Below are positions 50,200 to 58,484 of a DNA stretch of 64,000 nt, piece after piece. The translations under genes were made by a program, and so were the position numbers. Numbering within the stretch: the first letter of the stretch is position 1; the number at the start of each line of letters is the position of its first letter. The stretch covers positions 2,852,001-2,916,000 of the forward strand of contig NZ_CP143624.1 in NCBI RefSeq assembly GCF_050038885.1, read 5' to 3'. This DNA comes from Myxococcus flavus. GTDB lineage: Bacteria; Myxococcota; Myxococcia; Myxococcales; Myxococcaceae. The notes beneath the pieces were generated by a model. That model saw only the letters and a list, made by a program, of their open reading frames with translations, was not told where the DNA came from and made no database searches.

Positions 50200-52998
50200 C
50201 TATGGCTTTGGCGCGGCGTACGCGCGTTCCCACATCTGCACGTAGTGCTCGGCGGAGTTCATCAACGGGTCCAGGTCCTGGTTGCGGATGCCCTGTCGGC
50301 GCAGGTCCTCGATGAAGTCGGGCAGCATGCCCACATGGGCGGGGCCGTCCTCGTTGACGTCGAAGACCTGGTTCCCCACCATGCTCGGGTACAGGCGCGA
50401 GGGGCCCGTCTTCGTGCTGATGGACAGCGGGTAGGAGACCCGCGACGTCTGCTCCAGCTCCTTGCCGTCGAAGCAGGCGTCCGCGCCGAAGCGCGGCGCG
50501 GGCAGGCCCGCCAGCCCGTTGTAGTCCGTCCCCAGCGCCACGTTGCGCCCGCCCATCTGCTTCACCGCGTACAGGTACGCCTGCGCCCAGGTCTGCGACG
50601 TGCCGCCGCAGCGGTGCTCCACCACCGGCTGGCCCTCGCCCCGCCACGTGTCCACCGTGTCGAGGCCTCCCTGGTGGAGGATGACGCCCACCATGCCACC
50701 CACGTCGCGGATGCGCTGGAGCTGCTCCGCGCTGCGGTTGCCCTCGTGCCGGCTGCTTCCCTTGGAGATGCCGATGAAGCCCTCGTGTCCGCCGACCACC
50801 GGGTAGCCATAGGGCTCCACCAGGTCCAGCGTGTCGTCGAAGGCCCGCGCGGACATGTGGTCGATGTCGATGATCATCCCCCGGCGCATCATCCCCTGCA
50901 CCAGCACGCGCCCCAGGTCCGTCAGTCCCACGGGACTGCACACCGGCGGCCAGACGATGTTGTGCAGGTACGTGTAGCCCTCCGCCGAGCAGTCCCGCTG
51001 GGGAGGCACCTCCAGCAGCCACTGGATGGGCGAGTAGAGCGCCGGCCCCGCGAAGACGTTGTGCTTGAGGTGGACGGGGAACACGTGCCGCACGCCCCGC
51101 GCGTGGTAGGCGTCGAGGAACTGCTCGACGCGCGCCGCGTCGCAGCCGCCCGTTCGGGAGCAGCCGAAGAGGTCGTCCACCTCGATGCCGAGCACCACCG
51201 CCAGCTTGCCCTCGGCAATCACCTGCCGCGCCTCGGCCGGCGTGGTGACGATGCGGTACCAGCCCTTTCCTGGGCCGCCGGCCCTCGCGTCGATGTCGGC
51301 CTGCATGCGCCAGGCGGCGTCCAGTTGCATGTCCACCGACTGCATGTCCGAGCCATCCACGCCCGGCGCCCGCTGCACCACGCCGGCGATGGACTCGTTG
51401 TTGACGGCCAGCATCACCATCAGCCGCAGACCGCCCTGCACCGCGCGGTACAGCCAGTCCTCGTATACCGCCTGGTGCATCACGTTGTCCCAGCGCGGCC
51501 AGCCGTCGAACTCCGGGTAGCCGCCCACGTGGTGCCCCGGCAGGAGACGCTCCAGCCGCGGCCCGGTGAAGAGCTTCTGGAAGTACGACGTCAGGTCCCC
51601 CACGCCACCGGGGCCATGGGCGGCGGTGCACCAGGGCAGCGCCTCCTGGATGGGACCGAACGCCTCACCGTGGAAGACGCGACCGCCGAAGCCCAGGTTG
51701 GCGAACTGGTGGTTGTGCAGGTCGGCGAAGCCGACGGCCGGCGCGCGGCAGTAGCAGGTGACATTCGTGTCGCCCTGCTGCGCGGGCACGTCCCTACAGG
51801 GGACGCACTGCCCGGCGTGCAGCCCGCTGTTGACGCGCCCCTTCACACAGGTGCCGCGCGCGCCCCAGTTCGCGTCCCGGTTGGCGCAGAACGCGTCGCA
51901 GCTCACCGAGCCGTCGTTGCCCACCTTCGCGAAGGCATCCGAGGGCGGCGCGGGGTCGGTGCACTCGGTCACCGGGTTGCACTGGGGATCCACCGCCTCG
52001 AACTCGCCCCACCACTGGCCCAGCAGATCGGCCTTGCAGCGCTGCGGGCGCGCGAAGCGCTGGCCACCGAAGGTGCCTCCGGTGGAGTTGCACGCCGCCT
52101 CGGCGGACATGCCCGGCGGGATGTTGCGGATGATGGACGCGTACAGCTGGCGGCCGGAGTCCTGGCACCCCTTCACCTGGGGTACGTCCCACCACGGCGC
52201 GCAAGAGCTATCGGAGAAGTCGAACTCGCCCCACACCTGGCCCAGCACGTCGGCACTGCACCGGCGCGCGGACGCCGTCCTGCCAGCCACCGTCAGGGGC
52301 TTGCTCCAGCAGTACGCGAGCCCGTCACCCCCGGGAGGGATGTTGCGGAGGATGGCCGAGTGCTGCCGGTGGGTGGTGCTGACACAGTGGTCCTGCTTGG
52401 GCGTGTCCCACCAGGGCGCGCAGGCGCTGTCGGGCACATCGAACTCGCCCCACCACTGGCCCAGCACGTCGGCGCTGCACCGGCGCGCGGAGACGACGTA
52501 GCCCTGGACGTTGAGGCGCGTCTGCCAGCACGCGGCGTCCGCTGTCATCCCCGGCGGCACGTCGCGGATGATGGCCGAGTACTGCCGGTGGCTGGCGCTG
52601 ACGCAGTGGTCCCGCTTGGGCGTATCCCACCAGGGCGCGCAAGAGCTGTCCGGCACGTCGAACTCGCCCCACATGTTCCACAGGACCTGGATGCAGGCGC
52701 GCGGATAGCCCGTCCATCGGTTCTCGATGGTGACCGGCGTGCGCTGGCACCAGGAGCTCGCGCTCTGCCCCCAGGGCACGTTCAGCAGCACCGCGGACCA
52801 CTGCCGCAGGCCGAGACTCCGGCAATGGTCCCGCTTGGGTGTGTCCCAGTACGGCGTGGTGGCCTCCTGGCTCACCTCGGCCAGCACTGCCGGCGCGGTG
52901 TCCGCCTCCGGCGCGGTGCCATCCCCACAGCCTCCGACCAGCATCCCCACCAGCAGGAGCCCCACCACCGAGGGAGCACTCCCATGCTCGTTCTTCAT
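50200..52998 (-). CDS. M19-like dipeptidase lipoprotein with four Cys repeats
   Basis: 932 residues. The ATG at 52996-52998 (GAAGAGG upstream) begins a lipoprotein signal ending LVGGC (Cys24). Four tandem 73-residue modules (residues 51-343) precede a Cys-rich bridge (about 350-415) and a metallohydrolase domain. The metal-site motifs follow renal-dipeptidase (peptidase M19) order: DLHNH near 426, GIEVDDLFG near 606, VHLKHNVF near 641, IDIDHMS near 711, GGHEG near 736 and GTDYNG near 822. In M19 these correspond to DxHxD, E, H, H and D. A cell-surface amidohydrolase acting on dipeptides or related amides is likely; the modules may bind a surface ligand. Confidence 0.82.
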   Translation of the reverse strand: MKNEHGSAPSVVGLLLVGMLVGGCGDGTAPEADTAPAVLAEVSQEATTPYWDTPKRDHCRSLGLRQWSAVLLNVPWGQSASSWCQRTPVTIENRWTGYPRACIQVLWNMWGEFDVPDSSCAPWWDTPKRDHCVSASHRQYSAIIRDVPPGMTADAACWQTRLNVQGYVVSARRCSADVLGQWWGEFDVPDSACAPWWDTPKQDHCVSTTHRQHSAILRNIPPGGDGLAYCWSKPLTVAGRTASARRCSADVLGQVWGEFDFSDSSCAPWWDVPQVKGCQDSGRQLYASIIRNIPPGMSAEAACNSTGGTFGGQRFARPQRCKADLLGQWWGEFEAVDPQCNPVTECTDPAPPSDAFAKVGNDGSVSCDAFCANRDANWGARGTCVKGRVNSGLHAGQCVPCRDVPAQQGDTNVTCYCRAPAVGFADLHNHQFANLGFGGRVFHGEAFGPIQEALPWCTAAHGPGGVGDLTSYFQKLFTGPRLERLLPGHHVGGYPEFDGWPRWDNVMHQAVYEDWLYRAVQGGLRLMVMLAVNNESIAGVVQRAPGVDGSDMQSVDMQLDAAWRMQADIDARAGGPGKGWYRIVTTPAEARQVIAEGKLAVVLGIEVDDLFGCSRTGGCDAARVEQFLDAYHARGVRHVFPVHLKHNVFAGPALYSPIQWLLEVPPQRDCSAEGYTYLHNIVWPPVCSPVGLTDLGRVLVQGMMRRGMIIDIDHMSARAFDDTLDLVEPYGYPVVGGHEGFIGISKGSSRHEGNRSAEQLQRIRDVGGMVGVILHQGGLDTVDTWRGEGQPVVEHRCGGTSQTWAQAYLYAVKQMGGRNVALGTDYNGLAGLPAPRFGADACFDGKELEQTSRVSYPLSISTKTGPSRLYPSMVGNQVFDVNEDGPAHVGMLPDFIEDLRRQGIRNQDLDPLMNSAEHYVQMWERAYAAPKP
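51970..52848 (-). repeat. Four tandem 73-residue cysteine modules
   Basis: Units at residues 51-123, 124-196, 197-269 and 270-343 each start W-D-(T/V)-P and end near W-G-E-F-(D/E) and C-(A/N)-P. Cysteines fall at positions 9, 34, 51 or 52, and 70 of every unit, implying two disulfides per module. Units 1-3 share DTPK(R/Q)DHC. The length is constant except for one extra residue in unit 4. Confidence 0.9.
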
Positions 52999-53309
52999 CC
53001 GCGCCTCTTCCCGTTCTGGCGTGAGGCGCACTGGGCAACCCATGCGTCCCGCCGTGAGGCGAGCCGCTGAGCATGGCCTGTGCCAGCGCCTTGGGGCGGC
53101 ATTCGTCAGTGGTTACCGTGCTTTATGCACATGCAAGGCAGCCCGGCGGCCGGGAGCGTCGAGAAGTGACGCGCTCCGGCGACGAGGAATGATGATGCCT
53201 CTGAGGTGCGGCACGACGCCGGACCCCTGACGCAGTGTGACGGAAGCGTCAAACCTCGACGGAATATCCGTGGAGACCCGTTGGAGCCGATGCGTATTGT
53301 CGGCAATCC

Positions 53310-54695
53310 ATGAATAGGCCCGAGTCTCTCTCCACCTTGCCCGGTCCGCTCCTGTACGTGGACGACGAGCCATCCAACCTGGAGGTGTTCCGGCTGACCT
53401 TCGAAGAGTCGTTCGCGGTGCACACGGCGCCCAATGCCCGGGAGGCGCTGCAGCAGATGGAGCACGAGCGCGTCGCCGTGGTCCTTACGGACGAGCGCAT
53501 GCCAGGGATGAGTGGCATCGAGCTGCTGGCACGCGTCATGGAGCGCTGGCCGGACACCGGGCGCATCATCGTCTCCGCGTATGCGGATGCGGACCGGCTG
53601 CTGCGGGCCATCACCCAGGGCCGTGCCCACGAGTACGTGCTCAAGCCGTGGCGCCCCGAGGAGCTGCGCGCCTGTATCGAGCGGTGCCTGACCATGGCCG
53701 AGCGCCTGCGCGAGTTGGTGGCGCGCGCCGACCTGGGCGAGGTGCTGCGCGAGCAGGAGCGCGAGCGTCATGACCCGGGCCACCTGGTGGGCGCCGACGG
53801 CGGGCTGCAGGCCACGGTCCACTCGGCGCGGCGCGCAGCGCTCAGCGATGCGACGGTGCTCATCCACGGGGAGACGGGCACGGGAAAGGAAGTCATCGCC
53901 CGCCTCATCCACGAGAGCAGCACCCGCAGCCGCGGGCCCTTCGTCCGTGTCAATTGCGCGGCCCTGGCCGAGGGCGTGCTCGAGAGCGAGCTGTTCGGCC
54001 ACGAGCAGGGGGCCTTCACGGGCGCGCTGCGCATGAAGCGCGGTCGCTTCGAGCTGGCGGACGGCGGAACCCTCTTCCTGGACGAGGTGGGCGACATGTC
54101 GCCCAAGCTTCAGGTCAGCCTGCTGCGCGTGCTGCAGGAGCGGGAGTTCGAGCGGGTCGGGGGGACCAAGACGCTGAAGACCGACGTCCGCGTGGTCGCC
54201 GCCACCCACCGCGACCTGTTGAAGCTCGTCCTGGAGGGCCGCTTCCGCGAGGACCTCTACTACCGCCTCAACGTGCTCCCCATCCGGGTCCCCCCGCTGC
54301 GTGAGCGGGTGGAGGACCTGGACGCGCTGCTGACCCACTTCATCTCGCGCTACGCCCCGGCGGGCACCCGGCCCGCGGTGGCTCCAGGGGTGGTGGAGGG
54401 CCTCTCACGCTACCGCTGGCCCGGCAATGTGCGGGAGCTGGAGAACCTCGTGCAGCGCGCCGTGGTGCTGTCCCAAGGAGACGTCCTGACGCTCGACGAC
54501 TTCTCCCTCACCTTCTCCGTGCCCGAGGTGCCACCGGCGGTGCCCGGCGTGCGTGAGCAGGTGCGCCAGTCGGAGCAGGAGCAGCTGCGCCAGCTCCTCG
54601 TCAGCCACGGTGGCAACTTCGCCGGCGCCGCGCGCACCCTGGGCGTGCCGCGCACCACGCTCATCAGCCGGGCCAAGAAGTACGGCCTGCTCTAG
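53310..54695 (+). CDS. Sigma-54-dependent response regulator (NtrC type)
   Basis: 461 residues. The receiver (about 13-125) has Asp18-Asp19, phosphorylation site Asp61 (VVLTDERMPGMSG) and Lys in VLKPWRP. The AAA+ domain has Walker A GETGTGKE near 188, the sigma-54 contact GAFTGA near 234, Walker B GGTLFLDEV and an arginine finger segment FREDLYYRLNVLPIRVPPL. A Fis-type helix-turn-helix ends the protein (GNFAGAARTLGVPRTTLIS). It activates transcription from GG-N10-GC promoters when phosphorylated. The kinase gene follows after 14 bases, and a matching promoter lies just past that gene. Confidence 0.95.
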   Translation: MNRPESLSTLPGPLLYVDDEPSNLEVFRLTFEESFAVHTAPNAREALQQMEHERVAVVLTDERMPGMSGIELLARVMERWPDTGRIIVSAYADADRLLRAITQGRAHEYVLKPWRPEELRACIERCLTMAERLRELVARADLGEVLREQERERHDPGHLVGADGGLQATVHSARRAALSDATVLIHGETGTGKEVIARLIHESSTRSRGPFVRVNCAALAEGVLESELFGHEQGAFTGALRMKRGRFELADGGTLFLDEVGDMSPKLQVSLLRVLQEREFERVGGTKTLKTDVRVVAATHRDLLKLVLEGRFREDLYYRLNVLPIRVPPLRERVEDLDALLTHFISRYAPAGTRPAVAPGVVEGLSRYRWPGNVRELENLVQRAVVLSQGDVLTLDDFSLTFSVPEVPPAVPGVREQVRQSEQEQLRQLLVSHGGNFAGAARTLGVPRTTLISRAKKYGLL

Positions 54696-54709
54696 CGCCC
54701 CGACACACC

Positions 54710-56758
54710 ATGAGAAAGCGAGCCGCTTCCGTGGCGGGAGTGCTGGTGCTGCTGCTGGCGTCGGGCGTCCTCGCCCAGCCGGTGGTGGAAGCCCCCGCCG
54801 AAGGCGACAGGGTGGACCTCGGACAGGTCATCGAGGTTCTCGAGGACCCTTCGGGGCTGCTGACCGTGGACGAGGTGGCCTCGGGCTCGCTGCCGTACCG
54901 GCTGGCGCTGGCGGGCCACGAGCTGAACGTGGGCTTCAGCCGCAGCACCTGGTGGGTGCACTTCACCGTGGTGAATCCACGGCCCACGGCGGGCGAGTGG
55001 CGGCTGGAGCTCTGGCGCGACGTCTACGTGGCCGAGCTCCATACCCGGAAGCCAGGGGGCGGGTGGGAGCTGCGACGCACCGGCAAGCTGCTGGCCCTCG
55101 GAGACAGGGATGTCGCTTCCCCGCGGCTGCAGCTGCGCCTGGCCGTGGAGGCAGGGTCCTCCACCGAGTGCTGGCTGCGGCTGTCGAGCGAGGACTCGCT
55201 GGTGCTCGCGCCAGAGCTGTGGTCCCAGTCGGCGCTGGAGCGCCGGGAGGCGGAGACCGGGCTGCTGTGGGGAACGTACTACGGCGTGCTGGTGGCGATG
55301 CTCGCCTACAACCTCTTCCTGTTCCTCTCCACCCGGGACGGCGTGTACCTCTCCTATTTCCTGTTCCAGCTCGTCATGGTGCTGATGCAGGCCGCGGGAG
55401 ATCAGCTCCTCTTCTTCTATCTCTGGCCGGAGCACCCGGTCCTGACGCCGCGCAGTGAGCTGCTCTTCATTGGTTTGACCTATCTCTTTGGACTGGACTT
55501 CTCGCGCCGCTTCCTCGACCTGTCGCGGGTGGCTCCCCGGCTGGAGCACGGGATGCGCGCGCTCATGGCCCTGTCGGGGCTCTACTGCGTGGCAACGCTG
55601 TTCCCCCACGCGGCGTTCCTCCCACAAGCGGGCGTCCTCCTGCTGGCCCTGAGCGCCACGGCCATCCTGTCCGCGGGCGTGTGGGCCTGGCGGGCTGGCA
55701 GTCCCAACGCGCTCATCTTCCTGCTGGGCTGGCTCGCGCTGCTCCTCGCCGCCTTTGCCAGCGGCCTGATTCTGCTGGGCTGGATTCCAGCCATGGATCT
55801 GGGCATCAACGGCCCCCGGCTTGGCTCGGCGGTGGAAGCCATCGTGTTGTCCCTGGCGCTCGCGCGCCGTATCAAGCTGCTGCGGGACGAGAACGAGCGC
55901 ACGCGCGCCGAGCTGCTCGAGAGCCGCCTGGCCAGCGCACGTGACCTGGAGGACCGCGTGGAGGCGCGCACGCGAGAGCTGTCGGAGGCGCTCCACGCGC
56001 TGCGCGCCACGCAGGCCCGCCTCCTCCAGCAGGCCCGGCTCGCTTCCCTGGGCCAGCTCGTCGCGGGCGTGGCCCACGAGGTGGGCAACCCGCTCAACTT
56101 CGTCATCGGCGGCGCGGACAACCTGACGCAGCGGCTGCGCGGCCTCCGGGAGGAGCTGGACGCAGCCCCGCCGTTTCCCGGCACCGAGCGCGTCCAGCGA
56201 CTCCTGCAGGGGGCTGACCGGGCGCTGGGGCTGGTGCGGGATGGGAATGACCGCATCCGGCGCATCGTCACCAACCTGCGGGACTACGTGCGCTCGCGAG
56301 AGGCCACCCGGGAGCTGCTCGATCTGAACGCCGAGCTGGAGACGACGCTCACCTTGCTGAGCCCCCAGCTCGAGCGGAGCGCCGTCCTGGTGGAGAAGGA
56401 CTTGCACCCCCTGCCGGCGCTGTCCTGCCGGCGCGGCGAGCTGGGCCAGGTCTTCATGAACCTGCTGCTCAACAGCTGCCAGGCCATGCCCTCGGGGGGC
56501 TCCATCCAGGTGGCCTCTCGCGAGGTGGAAGGAGGCGTGGAGCTGACGTTCCAGGACACCGGCACCGGCATCCCTCCCGAGCACCGCGAGGCCATCTTCG
56601 ACCCGTTCTTCACCACCCGCCCGCCGAACGAAGGCACGGGGCTGGGCCTGTCCATCTCGCATGAAATCGTCAGCCGGCACGGCGGGGAACTGCGACTGGT
56701 GGACTCACCACGGGGGGCGCGCTTCGTGGTGACCCTGCCGTTGACGCCCGAGCCCTGA
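54710..56758 (+). CDS. 7TMR-DISM sensor histidine kinase
   Basis: 682 residues. A signal peptide (about 1-22) precedes a 7TMR-DISMED2-type periplasmic domain (about 30-170: STWWVHFTVVNP, EWRLELWRDVYVAELH). Seven membrane helices follow (about 182-395, starting GLLWGTYYGVLVAMLAYNLF), then a coiled coil, HisKA with His456 (VAGVAHEVGNPLNF) and HATPase_c (NLLLNSCQAM, FQDTGTGIP, GTGLGLSIS). DISM receptors are thought to sense carbohydrates or other small molecules outside the inner membrane. It is the cognate kinase of the upstream sigma-54 regulator by gene order. Confidence 0.93.
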   Translation: MRKRAASVAGVLVLLLASGVLAQPVVEAPAEGDRVDLGQVIEVLEDPSGLLTVDEVASGSLPYRLALAGHELNVGFSRSTWWVHFTVVNPRPTAGEWRLELWRDVYVAELHTRKPGGGWELRRTGKLLALGDRDVASPRLQLRLAVEAGSSTECWLRLSSEDSLVLAPELWSQSALERREAETGLLWGTYYGVLVAMLAYNLFLFLSTRDGVYLSYFLFQLVMVLMQAAGDQLLFFYLWPEHPVLTPRSELLFIGLTYLFGLDFSRRFLDLSRVAPRLEHGMRALMALSGLYCVATLFPHAAFLPQAGVLLLALSATAILSAGVWAWRAGSPNALIFLLGWLALLLAAFASGLILLGWIPAMDLGINGPRLGSAVEAIVLSLALARRIKLLRDENERTRAELLESRLASARDLEDRVEARTRELSEALHALRATQARLLQQARLASLGQLVAGVAHEVGNPLNFVIGGADNLTQRLRGLREELDAAPPFPGTERVQRLLQGADRALGLVRDGNDRIRRIVTNLRDYVRSREATRELLDLNAELETTLTLLSPQLERSAVLVEKDLHPLPALSCRRGELGQVFMNLLLNSCQAMPSGGSIQVASREVEGGVELTFQDTGTGIPPEHREAIFDPFFTTRPPNEGTGLGLSISHEIVSRHGGELRLVDSPRGARFVVTLPLTPEP

Positions 56759-56816
56759 AGCTTGGCGTTCCGGCTCCCGGCGACAGCGCGGGGCGAGCGT
56801 GTCCCAGCGTGACGGC

Positions 56817-56879
56817 TCGTCGCTCTTCGACACCTCCGTCATCCATTTCCGACACCTTTCGTCGCTGCCCGTGTCATCC
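56817..56879. repeat. Duplicated motifs upstream of the sigma-54 promoter
   Basis: TCGTCGCT (56817, 56859), CGACACCT (56828, 56850) and GTCATCC (56838, 56873) each occur twice within 63 bases. The cluster lies about 50-110 bases upstream of the GG-N10-GC site, the usual place for enhancer sequences bound by NtrC-type activators. Confidence 0.4.
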
Positions 56880-56926
56880 GGTTCGCAAGCCATTGTTTCC
56901 TGGCGCGGGGAGGTGGGTGCGCCGCG

Positions 56927-56942
56927 TGGTACGGGACCTGCT
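56927..56942 (+). promoter_or_regulatory. Sigma-54 (-24/-12) promoter candidate
   Basis: TGGTACG-GGAC-CTGCT matches the sigma-54 consensus TGGYACG-N4-TTGCW with one mismatch, and GG and GC are exactly ten bases apart. Transcription would start near 56953, about 80 bases before the lipoprotein gene at 57032. Confidence 0.65.
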
Positions 56943-57031
56943 TTGGGCAGCGCCCGAGCGCGAGTGAGAGGAGAGCTCGCGCCTCGCTTTTGTGAATGCT
57001 CCTGAAGCATGGACTGGAAAGGATGAAGACA

Positions 57032-57505
57032 ATGGGCTTCAAGAAGACGCTGCTCCCTGTTTCGCTGACGCTCGCCATGGTGGGGCTGGTGGGTTGCGGT
57101 CCGGAGATGGAAGGCATGCCGGAGGAGGGCGCGCCGACCGAGCACGAGGTGGGAGCTGGCGTCGCGGATGATGCTTCGCTCGGCACCACGGAGCAGGCGA
57201 TTCTCGGCTCGGCGGACATTGCCTGCGGGCGCGAGGCGAGCTTCCCGACGTGGTCGTTCTGGGGCGAGACGACGCTGGACATGACCAACCTGAACCCCGG
57301 CACGGTCATCAAGGCCCGGTATCAGGCGGGCGTCAGTGGCGGCATCGACGTCGACGTGGATTCCTTCCGGCAGGTCAAGGGCCGGTTCGGCGGCTTCGCC
57401 GTCACGGTCACCGTGCTCGGGTACACGCAGAACGGCGTCTACACGGGCTGCCTCCACAACACCGAAAACCCCGGCTCGCCGACCCTGCGCGTGCAGGCCT
57501 ACTGA
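57032..57505 (+). CDS. Small lipoprotein, likely sigma-54 target
   Basis: 157 residues. AAGG lies eight bases before the ATG at 57032; the earlier ATG at 57023 touches that site. The lipobox LVGC follows VSLTLAMVG. An acidic linker (EMEGMPEEGAPTEHE) leads to a compact domain with SADIACGREASFPTWSFW, TVIKARYQAGVSGGIDVDVD and GVYTGCLHN. I do not know the family; the size and Gly-rich beta pattern suggest a small secreted sandwich domain. It lies directly downstream of the two-component genes and a sigma-54 promoter candidate. Confidence 0.78.
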   Translation: MGFKKTLLPVSLTLAMVGLVGCGPEMEGMPEEGAPTEHEVGAGVADDASLGTTEQAILGSADIACGREASFPTWSFWGETTLDMTNLNPGTVIKARYQAGVSGGIDVDVDSFRQVKGRFGGFAVTVTVLGYTQNGVYTGCLHNTENPGSPTLRVQAY

Positions 57506-57898
57506 GGAACGAGGGGCCACAGCGCCACGGTGGTCGTGACGCCGTGGCGTGTCCCGCGTCCGCGGAGTCCAGCGGAGTGGTCCCCGGAGCGGACGCTCCT
57601 GCTCCGGGGCGCATCCCGCCCGCGGGCGCACCGACCGTGGCAGGTGGTGACTCCGGGCCGCGAGGACAGCGGTCCGCACCTCGGCGGGCGTCATGCAGCG
57701 AACGACGAGCGCCGGCCGACCGGCGAGGGGGCCGTCGACTTCGAGCTGGGCCTGGGGATGCGGACCGCGCCCGCCAACCGGAGGGCGCGAAGGCCGCACT
57801 CCGCGCGGAGAAGAGGAACAGGCGCGAGCTGGTTAGGCTCGCACTGGCTGCCTCGGCGCATGGATGGGCCGGCAGGCGGGAAACAGAGGGGCAACGGT
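57506..57898. other. Intergenic region, no gene seen
   Basis: 393 bases between two lipoprotein genes. An eight-base inverted repeat (57523-57530 and 57542-57549, CGCCACGG/CCGTGGCG) just after the first gene may be a weak terminator. Open frames that cross the region lack signal or conserved features. I see no promoter good enough to call. Confidence 0.4.
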
Positions 57899-58309
57899 AT
57901 GTGGCGGTCCATGTTGCGATTGACGGTGGTGGTGCTTGGTGGGCTGAGCCTTGTGGCGTGCGCGCCCTGCAGGCGGGTTGACTGCGGCGGGGCGCTGCGG
58001 GTCGAGGTTCGTGACGCGGCGGGAGTCCCCGTCTCCGCGTTCTCGGGCGAGGCGCGCTTCGAGGGGCGCACCGTCTCCTTCCAGTGTCCCGCCGACACGG
58101 GTGCCAGGACACCGCTCCCGGAGTACTCGTGCTTGCCCGGCTCCGTGACATTCTCGGCAGAGCCTGCGTCGCTCGAGCTCGTCGTGGAGGGCACGGACGG
58201 GGCGCGCTACGAGGCAAGCGTGCAGCCGGAGTACGAGAGCTCTTTCCCCAATGGGGACGAGTGTGGTCCTGCCTGCAAGAACGCAGTGGTGACGGCTCAT
58301 CTCCAGTAG
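57899..58309 (+). CDS. Small lipoprotein of unknown function
   Basis: 136 residues from the ATG at 57899 (GAGGGG eight bases upstream). The lipobox GLSLVAC precedes APCRRVDCGG. The remaining 110 residues have LRVEVRDAAGVPVSAFSGEA and VTFSAEPASLELVVEGTDGA, a carboxypeptidase-regulatory or Ig-like pattern. Paired cysteines lie at both ends (FQCPAD, YSCLPG, ECGPACK). No function is assigned. Confidence 0.75.
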   Translation: MWRSMLRLTVVVLGGLSLVACAPCRRVDCGGALRVEVRDAAGVPVSAFSGEARFEGRTVSFQCPADTGARTPLPEYSCLPGSVTFSAEPASLELVVEGTDGARYEASVQPEYESSFPNGDECGPACKNAVVTAHLQ

Positions 58310-58484
58310 CGCGCAGCCCCTCATCCCGCCCCGCTCTCATCGGAAGAGGCGACGGCTCCGCTCGGCTGAGCAGGGCGGCGTAAACATCGACGAAACGGAC
58401 GCCACCTTGTCCGGGATGGGCCAACCCGTCGAGCGCATCAGGCGAGCGGGTCGAGTGGATTGGTGGCTGTTTGTGCGGCTTGGA

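Noticed and set aside
50098..53070. A 990-codon plus-strand open frame opposite the M19-like gene
   Set aside because: Antisense shadow: no signal, domains or sensible composition, and the minus strand encodes a strongly patterned lipoprotein.
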